Shown here: piece after piece, positions 30,766 through 39,760 of the stretch
Numbering within the stretch: the first letter of the stretch is position 1
How the letters are laid out: every line of letters starts with the position of its first letter
NCBI RefSeq assembly: GCF_000234665.1
Contig: NC_018335.1
Location: 186,001 to 250,000, forward strand
Length of the DNA stretch: 64,000 bases
Direction: 5' to 3'
Source of the DNA: Leishmania mexicana MHOM/GT/2001/U1103
Lineage: Eukaryota > Euglenozoa > Kinetoplastea > Trypanosomatida > Trypanosomatidae
Notes under the pieces: model-generated
Seen by the model: the letters and a program-made list of their open reading frames with translations, nothing else
Databases searched by the model: none
What the model was told of the DNA's origin: nothing
Position numbers and translations under genes: made by a program

Positions 30766-31313
30766 TCCTCGTGGGAGGGGAGGGGACGCACACCGCGCGG
30801 TGTGCGTGGCAGTTCACGGGCCTGCACCCCGTTGTGTGTGGGGAGGCCATGCAGCCCCACTACCGCTGCCAATGCACAAGCACCTCTGGTGGTGGCAGGG
30901 CCAGGTGCCTGCGACGCAGGGAGGTCAGAGCGATGCACCAGTGCTGGATGGCGTTGCGTGGGAGCGACGTGCGACGGTGAAGACGTCTGTGCGAGCCATA
31001 GGATTAGGCAGCGTGTCCGTGTGACTGGAACGCACGTCATGCGCCCCTGTCTGGCGACTGGTGCGTGGGGCCTGAGCCACTCCGCGGCGGGGTGCACGAG
31101 GTGGCGACCGGCATAGTGGGGGGAGGGGCAGCTGTGGTGCTGACGGTGAGGCGGTGGGTGGGTAGAGCTTGAGGGCAGGCGCCGTGCGGTGATGGCTGGG
31201 TCGGCGCACGGCGGTGATGCGTGTCGAGCGCTGCTTCGCGCGACGCGCTGGGCCTGCGACATGCCGGGCGAGCGGGGCGGGCCTGCACTTGTGTTGTATG
31301 GCAACGCGTGAAG
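30766..31313 (+). mobile_element. SIDER2-type degenerate retroposon, copy A
   Basis: An element of about 548 bases, the usual size of Leishmania SIDER2 short interspersed degenerate retroposons, lying in an intergenic region as they do. It begins TCCT..GTGGGAGGGG and ends GGCAACGCGTGAA before an A-rich stretch. It aligns to copies B (offset 10471) and C (offset 31036) with no net gap and almost no substitutions. A 22-bp perfect palindrome lies 20 bases from its start. The open frames in it on both strands are not genes. Orientation is taken from the A-rich 3' flank. The SIDER2 name rests on length, position and remembered sequence, not a database match. Confidence 0.78.
30786..30807. repeat. 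22-bp perfect palindrome in SIDER2 copy A
   Basis: Half-site ACGCACACCGC followed directly by its reverse complement. The same sequence is in copies B and C. Confidence 0.85.
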
Positions 31314-31504
31314 GCATGGAAAAAGAAAATGAATAAAGAGGTCCCCTTTTCTCGATGGTATCCTTTGCCGGTGTTTCCGGCATGGCGCTGCAAGCCGTAG
31401 CGGCAGCTGCGTGTCACTTCCCTCTCTCTACTTTCTCCTTCATCTCCTCTGCCATCTCTCTCATATCTTTTACTTTTTCGTTGGTTGGCTCTCTTCATGC
31501 TCGC
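31314..31504. other. A-rich SIDER2 flank and leader of the phosphatase gene
   Basis: A short A-rich stretch after the retroposon (31312-31335) is followed by C/T-rich sequence from 31410 that starts the processing signal for the next gene. Confidence 0.5.
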
Positions 31505-31553
31505 CGTGTTTTCGCTGCTCTAACTTCTATTTCTCGCTTCTGGACGTGTACAG
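31505..31553 (+). promoter_or_regulatory. predicted spliced-leader acceptor region of the PTPDC1-like gene
   Basis: T/C-rich sequence ending in GTACAG (AG at 31552-31553). It lies about 155 bases before the chosen ATG. Later AGs exist, so the exact site is uncertain. Confidence 0.4.
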
Positions 31554-31708
31554 CCGTCGATGAAGTGTGCGTGTGGCTGTTCGCAGTAGGAGGGATAGAC
31601 TGTGCCGCACTTGGTCGTTGCGCTTGTACACACTTGATACACAGACACAGGCGCCTATCGCTAACTTTCGGAGCTGTTGCGGCTGTGAGCGCCGCTGTGA
31701 CTGGCTGG

Positions 31709-33523
31709 ATGCTTGCAGACGTGACAGACACGTATGGCCGTCCTCCATCGGAGCGCGGCGCGCGAGGTTCCGGCAGCGCCAAGCACCAGAAGAAGAAGCG
31801 GAAGACAAAGCTGAAGCGCGTCGACGAGTCAGAGCAGGATGGCTGGCTCGATCGCGCGCGGCAGGGCCTGCACTGTTCACTCTTCTGCGGCGGCGCCAAG
31901 TGTCGCCAGGAGAGCTGGGAGGCCATGAAGGAGAAGGATCAGCGTGCCGCGGCCATCGAGGGCCTGCAGTCAAACTGGGTCGGCAACGACGTCATCGCGA
32001 GCCAGCGACCGTCGACGTCGCTTTTTCTCAAATACCCCATTATCGCTCAGTTTCATGCCAAAAACGTCACTGGCGTACTCAACCTACAAGAAAAGGGTGA
32101 GCATGGCCACTGCGGACCGGACGGTATCTACGAAAGTAGCGGCTACAGCTACAACGGCGCCGAAGATCTGATGCCGCACGGCATCTCGTACTACGAGTTT
32201 CCGTGGCCGGACATGACGGCCCCGCAGCAGGACATCGTGTTGCGCAGTGTGCAGGTCATGGACTACCACATCAAACAGAAAGGTAAGGTCCTGGTACACT
32301 GCCACGCCGGGCTTGGCCGCACTGGGCTCATGATCGCGTGCTATTACGTGTACAGCCAACACATACCGTCCCACGAGGCGATTGCGCTGGTACGGAAGAT
32401 GCGTCCTGGTGCTATTCAGACGACTCGCCAGGCGCAGTTCATTGCGGACTTTGAGAAGCATCTGTGGCGACTCTCACAGGCGTTCCGGGTTGAAATCTCC
32501 GATGCCTTGATTGACCTCAACCTCTTCATTCAGCGACAGCGCCTCGTACTGCATGGCGAGCAGGCAGACTTGTACAAAAGCGTACCACTCTTTCTCCACA
32601 CCATCTTGTGCCGCCTGCTCAACCTGACGAAGGACAACCCAGAGGCGGCGCGACTGGCATTGCAGTCCCTTGGCCCAAGCGCCGCCCCAACAGACACGAC
32701 GCTGTCAGCCTGCCGCATCGCCATCAACCGTCGCCGCTTCCGCGTGCAGAGCGTGCGTGATGTCTCCATTCTGGGCTTCTTGGTCTGTGACTGGTTCCGC
32801 AGCACGTCGTCGCCGGCGTTGACGGAGGAGAACTGCGACCAGATCGTGGAGAGCATGCGGGCGTCCATCTCGAAGCAGGAGGGGCTGCCTTTGGAAATTC
32901 GCCGTATCCTGTCGAAGCCGGCGCGCCACACGCTGGGGATGGTAGTCTCGGCGTTCTTTATCATCTCCAGGCAGGTGGGCTGCGTCAGCCTTACAAACTT
33001 TGCCTTCCGCTGCGTTGTCGACGCCTTCAACCACGCCTTCAACCCGATCAAGGTTCGCCACAGCCCGCTCGAGCGAGAGCTTATTCACAAGTTTTTCTTG
33101 GAGTGGGGTGCAAGCGTGGGGGACATGTACTTTAACTACGACACCGTACCCGCCGCGCACCGCACCATCAAGCGGATTGCGCTGGCCTCCTCGATTGTGC
33201 TGGAGGCGACGAAGAGCACCGATCCGCCGCGGAGGAGCTCGCCTAGCCTCCGGACCCTCTCAGTGCCGTCGTCCACGCCGGAGATGTCTAGCAACCCAGC
33301 CAAACAAACAGGGTCCCCTGGCTCTACGCTGGCCTTTTCTACTCAAAGTTGCGCTTTACACCTGTTTGACATGCCCTTCGCCGCCGAAACGGACTCGGAA
33401 AGCAAAACACGCCTCTGGCGGCAGCACCTGATCGAGTACCGCCGTGACACGGATGGTTGGCGCGGCCGCGGCGAGCAACAGCGTCCGCTCACCCCTTCAA
33501 CCGACGCCAAGGCAAAGCGCTGA
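31709..33523 (+). CDS. protein tyrosine phosphatase, PTPDC1-like
   Basis: A 604-residue protein. The phosphatase domain spans about residues 95-255. It starts with FLKYPIIAQFHAKNVTGVLNLQ and GEHGHCG, then a WPD-type loop (FPWPDMTAP). The catalytic P-loop is VHCHAGLGRTG, with nucleophile C198, R204 and H197 all intact. IQTTRQAQFIADFEKHL follows. This arrangement, including GEH..CG and the HCHAGLGRTG loop, is that of PTPDC1 (KIAA-type/CDC14-related cysteine phosphatases), linked in animals to centrosomes and cilia. The C-terminal 350 residues are not recognised and end in a Ser/Thr/Pro-rich tail. The frame is open far upstream (from 31355), but that part is a translated pyrimidine tract, so ATG 31709 is preferred. 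Confidence 0.88.
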   Translation: MLADVTDTYGRPPSERGARGSGSAKHQKKKRKTKLKRVDESEQDGWLDRARQGLHCSLFCGGAKCRQESWEAMKEKDQRAAAIEGLQSNWVGNDVIASQRPSTSLFLKYPIIAQFHAKNVTGVLNLQEKGEHGHCGPDGIYESSGYSYNGAEDLMPHGISYYEFPWPDMTAPQQDIVLRSVQVMDYHIKQKGKVLVHCHAGLGRTGLMIACYYVYSQHIPSHEAIALVRKMRPGAIQTTRQAQFIADFEKHLWRLSQAFRVEISDALIDLNLFIQRQRLVLHGEQADLYKSVPLFLHTILCRLLNLTKDNPEAARLALQSLGPSAAPTDTTLSACRIAINRRRFRVQSVRDVSILGFLVCDWFRSTSSPALTEENCDQIVESMRASISKQEGLPLEIRRILSKPARHTLGMVVSAFFIISRQVGCVSLTNFAFRCVVDAFNHAFNPIKVRHSPLERELIHKFFLEWGASVGDMYFNYDTVPAAHRTIKRIALASSIVLEATKSTDPPRRSSPSLRTLSVPSSTPEMSSNPAKQTGSPGSTLAFSTQSCALHLFDMPFAAETDSESKTRLWRQHLIEYRRDTDGWRGRGEQQRPLTPSTDAKAKR

Positions 33524-35118
33524 GATAGCGTGGCGCATTCTTTCTCTGTTCGGGTGCGTACTCGCTTGTGTGCGCGTGTGCGTTCCGGCGCCGCCCCTCT
33601 CTCTCTTTCCCCTCTCCCCTTATACACCCACCTAACTCTGCCTTGTCACGCACACAAACACGCACACATACATATGTATGAGGGAGGCACAGAAGATGTA
33701 GCATCGGCAGAGGGGAGTAAGGCTGTTGTAGTTGTGGTTATATACGTGTGTGTGCAGGTGTGCCGCTTCTCCTCCTTTCGGTTCTGGGTGTGCCTTTCAG
33801 CCACCTCCTCATGTTGATGCCATGGGACCTCCCTCTGTCTCCTCTCTTTTGCCCCCCCTTCTCCCCCTTGTGTTTTTCGTCTTTGAGGGGAATGCGCGAG
33901 TGGGTCGCCGCTCTTCCCGCCTTGTTCCGTTTTCGGCCCTTTTTTTTTGAAACCTGCGCCCCCTTCTAATTTTGTTGCTTCTCTCTTTGGCGACTCTCGT
34001 CTGGTTTGTTTTCTGTTTCTTCACCATCATCTGCTCTTTGCTTTCTCGGTTGGGGAGGTCCCAAACGGTGCGCTGATAAGCACATGTACGTGCACGCGCA
34101 CAGATGTGGGCAGGCGCACGCATACAGACACACGGATTTCTCGACACCGTCTATTTTTACTTCACTCTACGTTATCCACCCCTCTGCCGACTTGCGCACA
34201 CACGTACACATGCACGCCGAGATGCAGTGGCCCATCAAAGTAGTAGAGGTGCGGTGGCACTGTTTGTCCGGTTACGCGTGTGTGTGTGTGCGTGCTTGTG
34301 CGAGCTCATCCTTGGTCACGGCTCGGCGCTCTTCTAGGCAGGTGGTCTGTAGTGTCCACTCAAATGTTTTCGATTGCATTAATTTTGGCCCCTTTTCCGT
34401 TTTTTAAGTATGCCGCATCTTCCATTGCAGAGTGTTGCCGCTCTCTGTCTCCCTCCCTCCCTCCCTCCCACCCATGTTCGTCTTCGCCGCGTCGTCTCTC
34501 GCTTCGTCTTCTTTTCTGCGCCGTCGTCGCGACTCTCGCGCTGCTCTCATCACCTCAAAACGTGACGGCTGGGAAAAAGGTGAGACGAAATGGAATGCGA
34601 GAGAAAATGCCTATAGGAGGAGCGGGGCGTGCGTATGCGCGTCTTGCGGTCGCTGAAGGACGTTCTTTCGAGGCCTCTGTTGTCGAGGGTATTGCTCGCT
34701 CGTGCGGGTGTGCTTTACTATTTTCCCTTTCTCTATCAATGCTACCCACGACCGATGGAGAGGCGAATCAGCGAGATGCGTGTGTTGCGTTAGCTCGTAT
34801 TCTGCACATGCATCTTGAGCCCCTTGCAGTCTGCTGTTTCGTATGCGCGTGTGTGTGTCGAAGGCGGGGAGGAGGTGCTGTTCCTGAGAGCCTCCCCCCA
34901 AACCTCCGCACGTTCACGTCTTCTCCGTCTTGCAATCATGTCTCTTAGGTGCCTGCTCACCTCCTTCTCCTGCCTTTTCCTGCCTTTTCCTGCCTTCTCT
35001 CTCCCTTTCTACGTGGCAACACCGCGTACACGCGCGCAGGCTTGCACGCAGGACACAGGGTTGGACATACACAGCGGCACACACTGCTTTTATCTTCCTT
35101 CTTTTCGTGCGAGTCACA
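33524..35118. other. long intergenic spacer
   Basis: T/C-rich with CCCT repeats at about 34449-34470, short GT and CA runs, and several pyrimidine tracts (33840-33950, 34980-35010). Open frames of up to about 220 codons are compositional. No gene recognised. Confidence 0.5.
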
Positions 35119-35967
35119 ATGTGGACTCAGTGCAGCCGCGTGCTCTGCGGGCGGTCGGAGCGTGGGCTTTACTTCCCCATCAATCACCGCATTGTCGATC
35201 AGCGTAATACGTTAGCTTCTGGAGCGGAGGAGTCCGATATCCAGTCGCGGTACCGGCGCCAGCTGAGGTCGAGTTTCGTGACGAGGGAGACGCGGCAGAC
35301 AGAGCCGCCGGCGTGGAGCCAGAGGGCCCGCGCTACGCACTTTCTCTCGCTTCCGCTGCCCGCCCGGTGCACGCTGCGGGTGCGCGTGAGGGAGATGCAC
35401 GAAAGCATGATATTCGCCAATCAAAGCATCGAGCCGCTTTTGATTCCCGCCGCGAAGCTGCACGTCACCTTGGGGGTGATGACCATCGGTGGAGAGACGT
35501 CCAGAGCAGAGGGTGTCTCAGCCGCCGCAGCACCTGATGTGCTGGCGGCCATTCAAGATTGCGTCGACCAGGCGTGCCACGATACGTGCAAGGAGCCGCT
35601 GCAGCTGCGCTTCCGCGGCCTCGGCACCTTTGGACATGGCCGTGTGCTGTTCGCGGGATGCATCACCGAGGCGCACTTCACAACGCTCGATACGCTTGTG
35701 CGCCGCATTCGCAGAGACGTAGGCCTCGATTTAGGCGTGGACATGAAAGGCAACCCGCACGACTCGTACGTGCCCCACGTCACGGTCGCTAAGATCCGCC
35801 CATCGCAGATTGGCCAGTTTGGCCGTCAGCTCCCGATTTCGATGTGGGCGGATCACCAGCATCACGACTTTGGCGACGTCACCTTCAATAGAATCGATCT
35901 GTGCAGCATGAAGGGTGAGGGAAAGAATGGGTACTACCACGTCGTGTCCTCGGTCGCGGTGCAGTAG
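35119..35967 (+). CDS. 2H phosphoesterase, AKAP7/LigT-like
   Basis: A 282-residue protein. Two H-x-T motifs, LHVTLG (HVT at 115-117) and PHVTVAKI (HVT at 220-222), are the catalytic pair of the 2H phosphoesterase superfamily. The first half has the ATHFLSLPL strand typical of the AKAP7 NLS-domain subgroup, and FRGLGTFGHGRVLFA lies between the two motifs. Enzymes of this fold act on 2',3'-cyclic or 2'-5' phosphodiesters in RNA or nucleotide metabolism. The actual substrate is not known. Both histidines and both threonines are present, so activity is expected. The N-terminal 75 residues are less conserved. The start is the first ATG in this frame that lies outside the T/C-rich leader. Confidence 0.88.
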   Translation: MWTQCSRVLCGRSERGLYFPINHRIVDQRNTLASGAEESDIQSRYRRQLRSSFVTRETRQTEPPAWSQRARATHFLSLPLPARCTLRVRVREMHESMIFANQSIEPLLIPAAKLHVTLGVMTIGGETSRAEGVSAAAAPDVLAAIQDCVDQACHDTCKEPLQLRFRGLGTFGHGRVLFAGCITEAHFTTLDTLVRRIRRDVGLDLGVDMKGNPHDSYVPHVTVAKIRPSQIGQFGRQLPISMWADHQHHDFGDVTFNRIDLCSMKGEGKNGYYHVVSSVAVQ

Positions 35968-36786
35968 GTGAGGGCTGCAGGACACAGGTGCAACGTGCGC
36001 GCGTGGGTGGCCAAGGTGCCAGCGCGTCCCCGACGGCGGGCTTCTGTGTGTGTATGCGCATTGCCTGCACCGTGGTGACTACGAGATCATCTGTGCAGAG
36101 AGGTTTGCTCGTTGTTGTCTTCCTTGTGCGGTTGTGTACGCTTGTTGGCGGTGTGGGCAGGGGCTCCTCCCCCTTTTTGTCTCTTTCTATGCACCCGTTG
36201 GAGGGGGAGGGAGAGAGACGAGGCGTGCTCCGTAGCGCCATGGAGAGACTCATCACCTCAATGAAACAAATGCGCACGGCCCGCGAAACAGAAGACGCAC
36301 GGACGCCAGCGAACAGTGCGACTCCATGTGACCATATTCGGTGAACTGACTGCAGCTGGAGCGCGTGGTCGCAGACCACGCAGCATAAAAGAGAAAGGGG
36401 AGGGAAACAGCGGACGTGTGTGCGCACAACACCGTGTGGCAGCCGTTGCCACGCTCGCTTTGCATAGGGCCGTTTTCATAGGAACGGGCTGATGAAGTGC
36501 TGTGGAGGACAAGGGAGCACACGCTGTGACAGTAGGAGCCGAATACGGTGCGCAGGTCGCCCCTTTTCTCTCCATGCATGCCCCGCTCTCTCACCAACAT
36601 CGCTGAGATGCGACTCGTGGCAGTGGGACCTCCCTTTTCAACGTCGTAGCCTTCCATGTTCCGCTCTCGTGTTTCGTCTTTTCATATCGGCTTCGATTTC
36701 TCTGCATCATTCCTTTGCCCCCCCCCCCCCCCCCGCCCTCTTGATCCTTCTGCGTGATTGTGTAAGCATCACACACCGCCGGTCGA
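35968..36786. other. intergenic spacer with poly-C tract
   Basis: Contains a 17-base C run at 36718-36734 and T/C-rich sequence to 36800. No gene seen. Confidence 0.5.
36718..36734. repeat. poly-C run of 17
   Basis: Uninterrupted C homopolymer in the pyrimidine-rich leader region of the centrin-like gene. It is likely to be length-variable and error-prone in assembly. Confidence 0.8.
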
Positions 36787-36801
36787 CTCGCTCTTTTCCA
36801 G
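36787..36801 (+). promoter_or_regulatory. candidate spliced-leader acceptor of the centrin-like gene
   Basis: CTCGCTCTTTTCCAG with AG at 36800-36801, about 95 bases before the ATG. It follows the long C/T region that contains the poly-C run. Confidence 0.45.
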
Positions 36802-36896
36802 CGAAGGAGCCCTCCCCTCCTTTTCCCTCCCTCCCTCCCCCCGTACACACGCGCACACTGCTTCCATTGCGCTCCCTCCTGACCTTCTTCTGGATC

Positions 36897-37526
36897 ATGT
36901 CTACAGCAGCCGAGAAAGGTCCCCGTAAAGGGACCATCAAATCGGCCAAATGTAGCATCGTCTCCGCAGCCCTGGGCACAGATGCGAAGCACACCGCCAC
37001 GCCATCGCCATTCACGCCCGCGACGCTTCTGGAGGTGCCACCGGAGTACAAGCAACAGCTGCGCCAGGCATTCGATAAGTTTGACGACTCCGGCAAAGGC
37101 TTTATCCCTGCACACGAGGCGGTGGTTGCTCTCTACGCGCTTGGATACGACGTAGGCAACGCAGAGCTGCAGCAGCTGCTGCAAGAGGTTGGCGCTGCCG
37201 GCGCTGAGTCGATCGACTTCAATGATTTCTACAACGTTCTAGTGCTTAGGATGAGCAAGAAGGAGAGCAAGACGGAGTCGGTGCGTGCCTTCAAGCATAT
37301 GGACCGAGATGACAAGGGGTACATCGGCCTCGAAGACCTGCGCTCTATGGCCGACTCGCTGCACATGAACTTGACAGACGACGAGTTGTCCGAGATGATC
37401 CAGTTCGCGCGGTCTGTTGGGTACCACGCCCCCGCACAAGGACAGTCGGAGTTCGACGCGAGGGACACGCTGGCGGTCTCGGAGGCCGAGTACTTGCGTT
37501 TGATGAAGCGAGCCAACGTTTACTAA
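36897..37526 (+). CDS. centrin-like EF-hand protein
   Basis: A 209-residue calmodulin/centrin-type protein with a ~50-residue basic, Thr/Ser-rich N-terminal extension. The first EF-hand (RQAFDKFDDSGKGFIPAHEAV) has the centrin-like order with D1, G6, I8 and E12. The third (FKHMDRDDKGYIGLEDLRSM) is also recognisable. The second and fourth hands have lost ligands. AFDKFDDSGKGFI and ELSEMIQFA are typical of centrins. Centrins act at basal bodies and the bilobe, and bind Sfi1-type helices. At least the N-terminal and third loops could bind calcium. It is longer than the ~160-180 residues of classic centrins because of both the extension and an insert before the last hand. Confidence 0.88.
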   Translation: MSTAAEKGPRKGTIKSAKCSIVSAALGTDAKHTATPSPFTPATLLEVPPEYKQQLRQAFDKFDDSGKGFIPAHEAVVALYALGYDVGNAELQQLLQEVGAAGAESIDFNDFYNVLVLRMSKKESKTESVRAFKHMDRDDKGYIGLEDLRSMADSLHMNLTDDELSEMIQFARSVGYHAPAQGQSEFDARDTLAVSEAEYLRLMKRANVY

Positions 37527-38851
37527 ACGGACTGAGGAAGGATAGTGAGGCGGACCAAGTCTCTCGACAGACTTGTGCTGTCGCTGACGTTGCGCGGGTG
37601 CCGCTAAACACCCTGCGTGCAGCTTTGATGTCTGCTGCTTTTGCTGTTGTTGTGCAGGGCGAGAAAGCAAGAAAGAAAAGATCAGATAGGGGAGCGGGGC
37701 AACGGCGAGCGGTCTGACTTACAACGGTCCTCTCGATGCACGACCGCATCAGAGCTGAATGCGAAACTGGCGCGCTTTCCGTCATGTAAACTACAGCGCG
37801 AACTGCACTTTATTGTGTGAGCAACAAGGAAAAAAGAGGAAACATCTCCATGGCGGGAGGCTGTGGCGTGCGGCGCTACTAGTTCTGAGTACAGCCCCAC
37901 ACTCTCCTCTCTCCGTGTGTGTGCTGTTTTACTTCGAGCGACGCGACTGCCAGCAACTTGTTGCCGACGCTTGGCTAGAGAGCAGGCGACGAGTAATCTC
38001 GGCACGAGCGAGCGAGAGGGAGAGAGCTCACGGGAGGGGGAGCAGAAGAGTACGTTGTCCTCTCTCTTGCTCCACTCCACTTCAGCCGACATGTGTGTGC
38101 GAAAGGGGAAGGTAAGGGTATTCGCCACTGCTTCCTTCATCTGTGTCTTCAAACTAACAGGAGGCTCATCAACGAGATCCTTGCGGCGCTGTGACGGTGC
38201 GCACTTTGTCCTACCCTTTTCACCTATCCTGGAGTCCTCTCCCTCCCCATCGCACTTGTCTGCCCTGGCTGCCTTCTCCCCGCTTTTCTCTTCTCCCTCT
38301 TCTTGTCTTGTCGTTCGCGCGCCATCGCGGCACTTGTGCTGTTCCCATTTAACGTCCTGTTTCGTCCCAACCCCTCTCGTGCCCATTCTTTCTTTCCCGG
38401 ACGGCTCGTGCTTGCACTTTGGATGGCGGCGCGAATAGTTCCGCTTTTTCCTGCTTCCTCCTCCTGAATGAGCGGAACCGAAACAGCAGCAGCGGATCCC
38501 TTCCCCCCTCCCTCCCTCCCTCCTTCCCGCCACTAGAAGAGGAGGCGAAGTCGTGCCTGCGCCACACCATCGCACACTTCAACAGAGGAGCGGTTGCCTC
38601 CTTCTTTGCTCGTCTGTTTGTGTGTTGGGTGTGCGCCGATGCAACGTGACATAATACACCCTTGCGGTTGATTGAAACCTCCCAAACGGGTCTACCGCTT
38701 CTACGCTCCTCACTCGTGCTCAGCATATCAGTCACTGTGCACACCGATACCGCTCGCATACCCATTCGCACCAGCGGACACGCACGCATCGAGGTGTGCT
38801 GCTGCAGGTCTCGTGCAGTCGACCGAGTTGCCAGCATCCAGCATCGCCAGC
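37527..38851. other. intergenic spacer
   Basis: C/T-rich at 38220-38400, a CCCT repeat at about 38505-38528, and otherwise nothing recognised. AG at 38849-38850 sits just before the next ATG. Confidence 0.5.
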
Positions 38852-39760
38852 ATGTCCATCTTTGGCGTCTCATCCTACTTTCTGTGGACGCAGAAGGGGC
38901 AGACAGTGCTGCCACTTGTGCGAGGGAGTGGCTTTCTCATGTCCTTTCAACAGCTGAACACCTTCTACAGCTATCACATCATGTCCGCTGCCCACGTCAC
39001 ATGCCCAGTCAAGCACCGGAAGCTGTACGGGGACACCATTGGGCTCAAGGCAATTGGAGAGCGGCACATCAGCACCCGCTTGCTCATACCAGACGAAGCC
39101 ACGCACAGGGTGCAGTCATCTTTCGAGCTGGAGTTTAGACAGGAGCACATGCCTAACACCGATGTTGCCTCACTGCGTCTGTGCAATGAGGAGCAGCTTA
39201 AAAAAGCGATGCTGCCACGACAGGACAGCAGCACCGGCGCCGCATCTCCGCTGCAGGTGATCCAGCCAGATCTGGACCGGATAGAGGAGGGGGATGAGCT
39301 GATCCTGTGCGGCGTCCACACGGAGGAGGAGCGCGCCAACCCGAACGACGACGGGCTGGTGCTTACCCCGATGCGTTTGATGGCCACGTGCAAGGCGGCC
39401 CTCTTGTCGCTGGACTACGGTACCGTTCTGTTGGCCTCCATCGATGGCCCAGCCGAGGAGACAAGAGAGAGCGGCAGCGGTGGCGCAGCTTCTGCCAGAA
39501 GGCCAGTCACAGTGCCGCCACTTCCGTTGAGTATGTGCGGCGGCCCCGTGCTGCGCCGCTCCTCTGGAAGGTGTGTTGGCGTGATTGCGGCGCGGGTTAT
39601 GAAAAACGCACCACCGCGGGATCTCCAAACCACCTCGCTCTACCAGGACCCGTATCTGGACATCTCCGAGCACATCGCCTTGCATGCGCACTGGCCGCTG
39701 GATATCGCGTTTGTGCCCATTGGTGAGTTCTACGACTCCCTCCGCCGCTGCGAGATGTAG
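38852..39760 (+). CDS. trypsin-fold protease-like protein with Cys at the nucleophile position
   Basis: A 302-residue protein with the landmarks of a chymotrypsin-fold protease. MSAAHVT holds the histidine (H48), NTDVASLRL the aspartate (D104, compare NNDIALLKL in trypsins), and LSMCGGPVL the nucleophile elbow with C229 where serine proteases have Ser (GDSGGPL). After the elbow, GRCVGVIAARV matches the usual strand. A His-Asp-Cys triad is otherwise known in viral 3C-type proteases. The protein has an acidic/hydrophilic insert at about 115-170. It could be an active cysteine-type peptidase, or an inactive fold. Substrate and location are unknown: no clear signal peptide is seen, although an in-frame upstream extension is open. 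The start was chosen as the ATG right after CCAG. Confidence 0.72.
   Translation: MSIFGVSSYFLWTQKGQTVLPLVRGSGFLMSFQQLNTFYSYHIMSAAHVTCPVKHRKLYGDTIGLKAIGERHISTRLLIPDEATHRVQSSFELEFRQEHMPNTDVASLRLCNEEQLKKAMLPRQDSSTGAASPLQVIQPDLDRIEEGDELILCGVHTEEERANPNDDGLVLTPMRLMATCKAALLSLDYGTVLLASIDGPAEETRESGSGGAASARRPVTVPPLPLSMCGGPVLRRSSGRCVGVIAARVMKNAPPRDLQTTSLYQDPYLDISEHIALHAHWPLDIAFVPIGEFYDSLRRCEM

Noticed and set aside
31355..31708. N-terminal extension of the phosphatase (118 more residues, hydrophobic)
   Set aside because: The DNA there is a polypyrimidine tract with several candidate AG acceptors, so it is leader rather than protein. The same reasoning was used for the extensions of profilin, the RING protein, kinesin and the 2H enzyme.
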